Assembly (NCBI GenBank): GCA_020248265.1
Contig: JADCHX010000015.1
Coordinates: 32,953-96,952, forward strand
Origin: Rhodocyclaceae bacterium
GTDB taxonomy: Bacteria > Pseudomonadota > Gammaproteobacteria > Burkholderiales > CAIKXV01
DNA: 64,000 nt
Reading direction: 5' to 3'
Shown: one piece after another, positions 58,191 through 64,000 of the stretch
Numbering within the stretch: the first letter of the stretch is position 1
How the letters are laid out: each line of letters starts with the position of its first letter
Translations under genes and position numbers: made by a program
The notes under the pieces: generated by a model
What the model was told of the DNA's origin: nothing
The model's input: only the letters and a program-made list of their open reading frames with translations
Database searches by the model: none

Positions 58191-58227
58191 TTGCGGCGGG
58201 GTCAGGCCCGCCCGGGCGCCTGTCGCG

Positions 58228-59034
58228 TCATGAGCGCCATTTGCCGGTCAGCCCGTCGATTGCGTCCAGTCCCTTGGTGACCACGATCCCCAGCGCGGCC
58301 AGCACCACCAGCACGGCAAATACGGTCTCGGTCTCGAGGACCTGTCCGGCCAGGTAGAGGCGGGCGCCGAGGCCCAGCTTGCCGACCACCATCTCCGCGG
58401 CCACCACGAGGATGATCGACACGCCCAGGCCGAGGCGTGCACCGGCGAACACCGACGGGATGGCTGCCGGCAGCAGCACGTGGCGCACGATCTGCCGTTC
58501 CGATGCGCCGAGGTCGCGTGCGGTGACTACCAGTCCCTGGTCGCACTGGCGCACCCCGAGCAGCGTGTTGATGATTACCGGAAAGAGGGCGCCCAGCGCG
58601 CTGATGGTCAGCATGAACGGGCCGCCAGTGCCGAGCCAGATGATCAGCAGAGGGATCAGCGTGATCTTGGGCAGTGGGTAGAGGGCGGCGATGAACACGT
58701 CGGCGATCGACTGCAGCCTGCGCGACACCGACATCGCCAGCCCCAGCGCTACGCCGAACACCAGCCCGATCGCGAAGCCGCCGAAGATGCGGTAGAGCGT
58801 GACCGCGAGATCGGTGAACGCCTGCTTGTGCAGGAAGAGGTCGACCAGCGCGACGGCAATCTGGCTCGGTCGCGGGAGGTACAGCGACGAGACCTCGAAC
58901 ACCCGGCACAGGGCTTCCCAGGCCAGCAGCACGACGGCCACCGCGATCCAGCCGGTCAGCCGGTCGGCGGGCGCGGCCCCGGTACGTACAGGGCGCAGGG
59001 CGGTGAGATCCTCCTCCGAGGGACGGCGCTGCAT
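58228..59034 (-). CDS. ABC transporter permease, NitT/TauT (SsuC-like) family
   Basis: This 268-aa inner-membrane permease has about six transmembrane segments. The EAA-like loop is in ARDLGASERQIVRHVLLPAAIP (between about 170 and 195), and LPKITLIPLLIIWLGTGGPF marks the SsuC/TauC/NrtB group. It pairs with the ATPase gene just upstream; the two share the A of TGATG. The importer likely moves an organic anion such as a sulfonate or aromatic acid, but the ligand cannot be told. Its end lies 37 bp from the end of ppsA. Confidence 0.92.
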   Translation of the reverse strand: MQRRPSEEDLTALRPVRTGAAPADRLTGWIAVAVVLLAWEALCRVFEVSSLYLPRPSQIAVALVDLFLHKQAFTDLAVTLYRIFGGFAIGLVFGVALGLAMSVSRRLQSIADVFIAALYPLPKITLIPLLIIWLGTGGPFMLTISALGALFPVIINTLLGVRQCDQGLVVTARDLGASERQIVRHVLLPAAIPSVFAGARLGLGVSIILVVAAEMVVGKLGLGARLYLAGQVLETETVFAVLVVLAALGIVVTKGLDAIDGLTGKWRS

Positions 59035-59885
59035 CAGCCGACCTCCGTCTCGCCATGCATCGAGCGCAGCACCTCTGACTTGAGAAGGCCGTAGATGCGC
59101 TCGAAGTAGCCGGCGTAACGGGGGTCATGGGTGCTCGCGACCGATCGGGGCTTTGGCAGGTCGATGCGGACTTCCGCTGCCACGCGTCCCGGCCGGGCGG
59201 TCAGAACGTAAACCGTGTCGGCCAGCAGAACGGCTTCCTCGATCGAATGCGTGATCAGCAGCACCGTCTTGCCGGTTCGTTCGACCATTGCCGCCAGCTG
59301 CTCCTGCAGTACCAGCCGCGTCTGCGCGTCCAGGGCGCCGAACGGCTCGTCGAGGAGAAGGACGTCTGGATCCATCACCAGTGCCCGGGCCATGCCGACC
59401 CGCTGGCGCATCCCGCCTGAGAGCTGGCCTGGATACTTGCGCTCGAAGCCGGCCAGGTCGACCAGCCGCAGCGCTTCCTTCGCGCGCGCACGACGTTCGG
59501 TTGGCGACATGCCGGCCATCTCGAGCCCGAACGCCACGTTGTCCTCGACCGTGCGCCAGGGAAACAGGTTGAACGACTGCCAGACGGTCGCCATCCGCGG
59601 CGGGCGTGTCATCGGTTGTCCGTCCGGACCGACGAACGACAACGTACCCCGGCTCGCCTGCATGAAGCCGCGGGTGATCTGCAGCATCGTGCTCTTGCCA
59701 CAGCCGCTCGGCCCGATGATCGCGGTGACCTCGCCGGCGGCGAACGTACAGTGAAGGTCGTCGAGGGCGAGCACGGTCGAGCCGCCCGCTTCGTAGACCA
59801 GGCTGATGCCTTGCAGCCGGATCTCCGGATGCACGGTACCGGTGGTCTCGTCCGTGGCCTGGCTCCCGGCCTGTGTCGCGTTCAC
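59034..59885 (-). CDS. ABC transporter ATP-binding protein, NitT/TauT (SsuB-like) family
   Basis: This 283-aa nucleotide-binding subunit has Walker A GPSGCGKS at 58-65, Q-loop VWQSFNLFPWRTV, signature LSGGMRQRVGMARAL, Walker B LLLDEPFGALD and the switch His in LITHSIEEAV. It is preceded by the binding-protein gene with only a 3-bp gap and overlaps the permease by one base, so the three form one operon. Confidence 0.94.
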   Translation of the reverse strand: MNATQAGSQATDETTGTVHPEIRLQGISLVYEAGGSTVLALDDLHCTFAAGEVTAIIGPSGCGKSTMLQITRGFMQASRGTLSFVGPDGQPMTRPPRMATVWQSFNLFPWRTVEDNVAFGLEMAGMSPTERRARAKEALRLVDLAGFERKYPGQLSGGMRQRVGMARALVMDPDVLLLDEPFGALDAQTRLVLQEQLAAMVERTGKTVLLITHSIEEAVLLADTVYVLTARPGRVAAEVRIDLPKPRSVASTHDPRYAGYFERIYGLLKSEVLRSMHGETEVG

Positions 59886-59888
59886 GGA

Positions 59889-60989
59889 TCAGGCCGTCAG
59901 CGGGTTCTTTTCCTTCAGCCGGTTGAATGCTTCCTGCGCCGCGCCCAGTTCGAAAACCTGTTCGCGCGTGACCTTGCCGCTGAACAGCTTCATCGTGTCG
60001 CGCCAGAATTCGGCCTGGAACATTGCGGAGTCGACGTTCGGCATGCCGTTCTCGGTGAACCAGGTCCAGCGCGGGGCGGCGGCCGACACCAGTCCCTCGG
60101 GCACCTTCGTCGCGTCCGAGATGATCTTGATCACCGAAGGATCCTTCGCGGCCGCAGCCTCGTTAAAGATGCGCGCCGCATGAAGGTGGACCATCGAGAA
60201 GCGCACGGCCAGCGAGCGGTCCTTGCCGAGCAGCTTCGCCGGCGCAGCGAAGCACGCGAGTTGCGTGCCGGGCTGGATGTCGGAGCCGGGGAAGGCGATC
60301 TTCCCGGTGTTGTTCTTTTCGGCAAGGAAGGCCAGCGGCACCGGGATGTTGGCGGCGTCGACCTGGCCGGCACCCAGCGCCCGCACGAGGTCGGGATAGG
60401 CGAGGCCGGTGACCCAGTTGACGTCGGTCAGCGGGTTCAGGCCGGCATTCTGCACGCCACGGCCGAGCAGGAACTGGTCGATCCCGCCGGGGGCCTGCAG
60501 GCCGAGCCGCTGGCCCTTGAGCATCGACATGCGCTCGGGTGTGGTCAGTCCGGCGGCGTGCAGCTTGTTGTTGACCACGATCGTCATCGAACCGGAGCCG
60601 GGTCGCTCCGAGCCGCGATCGAGCATGAACTTGAATGGCGCACCGCGGGCGATCGTGTTGAAGATGCCAGCGTTGCAGGTGGCGACGGTGAAGTCGAGCT
60701 CGCCGGCGACCAGTGCCGGTACCGCCAGTGCGCCGTCGGTGAAGTAGCGGTACTCCGCCTCGATGTTCATCCGGTCCCAGAAGCCACGGGCCTGCGCGAT
60801 GAACAACGGCCCGGAAGAGATCAGCGGCACCACGCCGATACGGATCTTCGCGCGTGGTGCCTGCGCCAGCACGTTGACGAACGGTGCCCCTGCAAGCACC
60901 GGCGCCATGGCGGCGGCGGCTCCGGCCTTGATCAGGGTGCGGCGGGTGCCCGGGTGCCGGGCGGCTTTGGCGTGCGGAGTGCGGGACAT
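59889..60989 (-). CDS. ABC transporter substrate-binding protein, NitT/TauT (SsuA/THI5-like)
   Basis: This 366-aa periplasmic binding protein has a Tat-type signal: RRTLIK at 16-21, a hydrophobic stretch and a likely cut near AQAPRA (about 44). The mature part starts IRIGVVPLISSGPLFIAQARG, then YFTDGALAVPALVAGELDFTV and a later GQVDAANIPVP, as in SsuA/TauA/NMT1-like proteins. A Tat signal suggests folding before export. Ligand unknown. It is the first gene of the operon and points away from ridA. Confidence 0.9.
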   Translation of the reverse strand: MSRTPHAKAARHPGTRRTLIKAGAAAAMAPVLAGAPFVNVLAQAPRAKIRIGVVPLISSGPLFIAQARGFWDRMNIEAEYRYFTDGALAVPALVAGELDFTVATCNAGIFNTIARGAPFKFMLDRGSERPGSGSMTIVVNNKLHAAGLTTPERMSMLKGQRLGLQAPGGIDQFLLGRGVQNAGLNPLTDVNWVTGLAYPDLVRALGAGQVDAANIPVPLAFLAEKNNTGKIAFPGSDIQPGTQLACFAAPAKLLGKDRSLAVRFSMVHLHAARIFNEAAAAKDPSVIKIISDATKVPEGLVSAAAPRWTWFTENGMPNVDSAMFQAEFWRDTMKLFSGKVTREQVFELGAAQEAFNRLKEKNPLTA

Positions 60990-61032
60990 GGACAGGCCTT
61001 TCGCGGTGGGGACGCGGTAACGCGCGACGCTG

Positions 61033-61040
61033 AGTATACT
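61033..61040. promoter_or_regulatory. Palindromic AGTATACT, possible shared -10 of divergent ABC and ridA genes
   Basis: AGTATACT gives a TATACT hexamer (5 of 6 to TATAAT) on both strands in the 122-bp gap between the binding-protein and ridA-like genes. No good -35 was found on either side, so this is a weak suggestion. Confidence 0.3.
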
Positions 61041-61111
61041 TTCTGCGCAGCAAACGCCGACAGAGCGTGCCGTCGGCGCCGAACCACCGCCAGAATGCCA
61101 GGAGTCCGTCA

Positions 61112-61603
61112 GTGCCCAGCCACACGAAACCGTACCAGGTCTCGCCGTCGAATCCCGACGTCCAGGAAATCCAGACGATGCCCTCGCGCCGGGTCGACAT
61201 GCCCTATGCGCCGGCGATGCGCGTGACCGGCGGCGCTGACCTGCTGTTCATTTCCGGCGCCACGCCGTCGCCGCTCTACCACAAGCATCCGCACGAACTT
61301 CACGAGCACGACCACCCGAACGACATCGGCGAGCAGACGCGGCGCGCGCTGTCGGCGATCGAGTCGATCCTCGACCAGGAAGGGCTGGTATGGACCGACA
61401 TCGTGAAGGTCACCAAGTACGTGACCGACATGCGCGACATGGACGGCATGGTCGCGGTGCTCAAGCAGACCTTCGGCGACTGGACGCCGGCCAGCACTAC
61501 CGTCTGCGTGAACCAGCTGTCGACGCCGGGGGCCCGCATCGAACTGGACATGATCGCGGCCTACCGCAAGACCCCTGCGGATCCTGCAAAACTCAAGACC
61601 TGA
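61112..61603 (+). CDS. RidA (YjgF/YER057c/UK114) family protein
   Basis: This 163-aa protein has the RidA core: LLFISGATPSPLY, NDIGEQTRRALSAIESIL, TDIVKVTKYVTDM and the active-site region GARIELDMIA with Arg142 and Glu144. RidA proteins hydrolyse reactive enamines and imines. The loop at 57-68 carries six histidines in twelve residues. The GTG at 61112 with AGGAG at 61100-61104 sets the start. It is divergent from the ABC importer and may act in catabolism of the imported compound rather than as the housekeeping RidA. Confidence 0.88.
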   Translation: MPSHTKPYQVSPSNPDVQEIQTMPSRRVDMPYAPAMRVTGGADLLFISGATPSPLYHKHPHELHEHDHPNDIGEQTRRALSAIESILDQEGLVWTDIVKVTKYVTDMRDMDGMVAVLKQTFGDWTPASTTVCVNQLSTPGARIELDMIAAYRKTPADPAKLKT

Positions 61604-61633
61604 CCCCAGCTGGGACCCCAGCTGGGGCCAGTC

Positions 61634-61661
61634 GCCGGGACGGCGCGACCGCCGTCCCGGC
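61634..61661. terminator. Bidirectional hairpin between ridA-like gene and pckG
   Basis: Perfect 12-bp stem GCCGGGACGGCG (61634-61645) and CGCCGTCCCGGC (61650-61661), loop CGAC, in the 68-bp gap between two convergent genes. It is preceded by a direct repeat of CCCCAGCTGGG (61604-61630 region). No T run on either side. It likely ends or stabilises both transcripts. Confidence 0.6.
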
Positions 61662-61671
61662 ACGCGGGCCT

Positions 61672-63522
<1,851 letters not shown>

Positions 63523-63757
63523 TGCTGCTCTCCTCGAGGTAATGCGGTTCCGCGCGCCTGCCGGGCCCGAGCGACGCCGCTCCCGTGCGGCAGCGGCGGA
63601 GGGTGAAACGAAAAAACAGGGCGCGAAAATACCCGTTTTCGAACCGGGTTGTGGCGCAATTTTGACACAACCCGGCGTGTCTGCATTCGGCGGGGGGCAT
63701 CCGCACGCGCGGCGCGCATTCCCGGCGTGATTGTCGACAACTTGCTGTCGAGTTCGT
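63523..63757. other. pckG/pyrG divergent intergenic region
   Basis: This non-coding stretch separates the divergent pckG and pyrG genes. The pckG ribosome site GAGGAG lies directly next to its start. A 10-bp perfect palindrome TTGTCGACAA is at 63731-63740, just upstream of the pyrG promoter. I see no further gene or RNA here. Confidence 0.4.
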
Positions 63758-63786
63758 TTGGTCGCGGGGCCGCTTTGCGCTATGAT
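63758..63786 (+). promoter_or_regulatory. Sigma-70-type promoter of pyrG
   Basis: TTGGTC (63758-63763), 17 bases, TATGAT (63781-63786). The -10 matches TATAAT at 5 of 6, the -35 has the TTG core, and the spacer is ideal. Transcription would start near 63793, giving a leader of about 20 bases before pyrG. Confidence 0.5.
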
Positions 63787-63812
63787 CGACAAAACCAGCT
63801 ACTGCGTCGGGA

Positions 63813-64000
63813 ATGATCAAGTACATCTTTGTCACCGGTGGTGTCGTATCCTCGCTCGGCAAAGGTATCGCTGCCGCGTCGCTCGGCACGCTGCTCGAAT
63901 CGCGGGGGCTCAAGGTTACCCTGCTCAAGCTCGACCCCTACATCAATGTCGATCCTGGGACGATGAGCCCGTTCCAGCGCGGCGAGGTGTTGGTGACGGA
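63813..64000 (+). CDS. pyrG: CTP synthase, N-terminal part
   Basis: The first 62 codons are inside the window; the gene runs off the right edge. [20 protein letters not shown] is the CTP synthase N terminus with the ATP-binding P-loop-like [10 protein letters not shown], followed by [24 protein letters not shown] synthase aminates UTP to CTP using glutamine. A sigma-70-type promoter is 26 bp upstream. In betaproteobacteria pyrG is usually followed by kdsA and eno. Confidence 0.96.
   Translation, partial: MIKYIFVTGGVVSSLGKGIAAASLGTLLESRGLKVTLLKLDPYINVDPGTMSPFQRGEVLVT

Overview
The window is high-GC DNA, densely packed with genes, and reads like a chromosome of a motile betaproteobacterium, most probably of the order Burkholderiales. 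The evidence is gene order rather than a marker RNA. It includes smc-zipA-ligA, the map/glnD versus rpsB-tsf-pyrH-frr-uppS-cdsA-dxr-rseP-bamA-skp-lpxD-fabZ-lpxA-lpxB-rnhB superoperon, divergent ppsR/ppsA, and a Bug/TctC-type binding protein at the left edge. I saw no rRNA, tRNA, CRISPR array, transposase or phage gene.

Layout. 1-437 is the end of a Bug-family binding protein, followed by a glyoxalase-fold protein on the minus strand. 1003-7909 is smc-zipA-ligA. 7956-10529 is a purine and methylthio-nucleoside salvage group (phosphoribosyltransferase, racemase-like protein, methylthioinosine phosphorylase) ending in peptide deformylase. 10738-22338 is an accessory sugar and modification island directly upstream of flagellin. 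It holds two TPR-SPINDLY (OGT-like) transferases, a sugar aminotransferase, a NeuD/PglD-like acyltransferase, a beta-propeller glycosidase-like protein, a TylF-like methyltransferase, a second methyltransferase, two PhyH-type oxygenases and a WbqC protein. A good sigma-54 promoter precedes the first gene. 22602-29818 is the late flagellar block fliC-flaG-fliD-fliS-fliT-DUF2802-fliK-fhlB; fliC (two promoters) and fliD are preceded by sigma-28 promoters.

29739-33147 (minus) is map-glnD. 33459-47958 is translation, membrane-lipid and envelope biogenesis. 48091-50741 is motA-motB, with its own sigma-28 promoter, plus a membrane methyltransferase coupled to motB. 50654-54188 is a divergent pair recognisable as selenoneine biosynthesis (senB minus, senA plus), with a GYF/pentapeptide membrane protein coupled to senA. 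54233-58190 is a DUF4126 membrane protein and the ppsR/ppsA pair. 58228-60989 (minus) is a NitT/TauT-type ABC importer, facing a RidA-family gene. Then come GTP-type PEP carboxykinase (minus) and the start of pyrG at the right edge.

The two most interesting places are the island at 10.7-22.3 kb and the sen locus at 50.7-54.2 kb. The island probably makes and attaches a hydroxylated or methylated amino sugar to the flagellin encoded next to it. In the sen locus a membrane protein of unknown role appears tied to selenoneine synthesis. All functional calls rest on motif reading and family knowledge; no database search was run.
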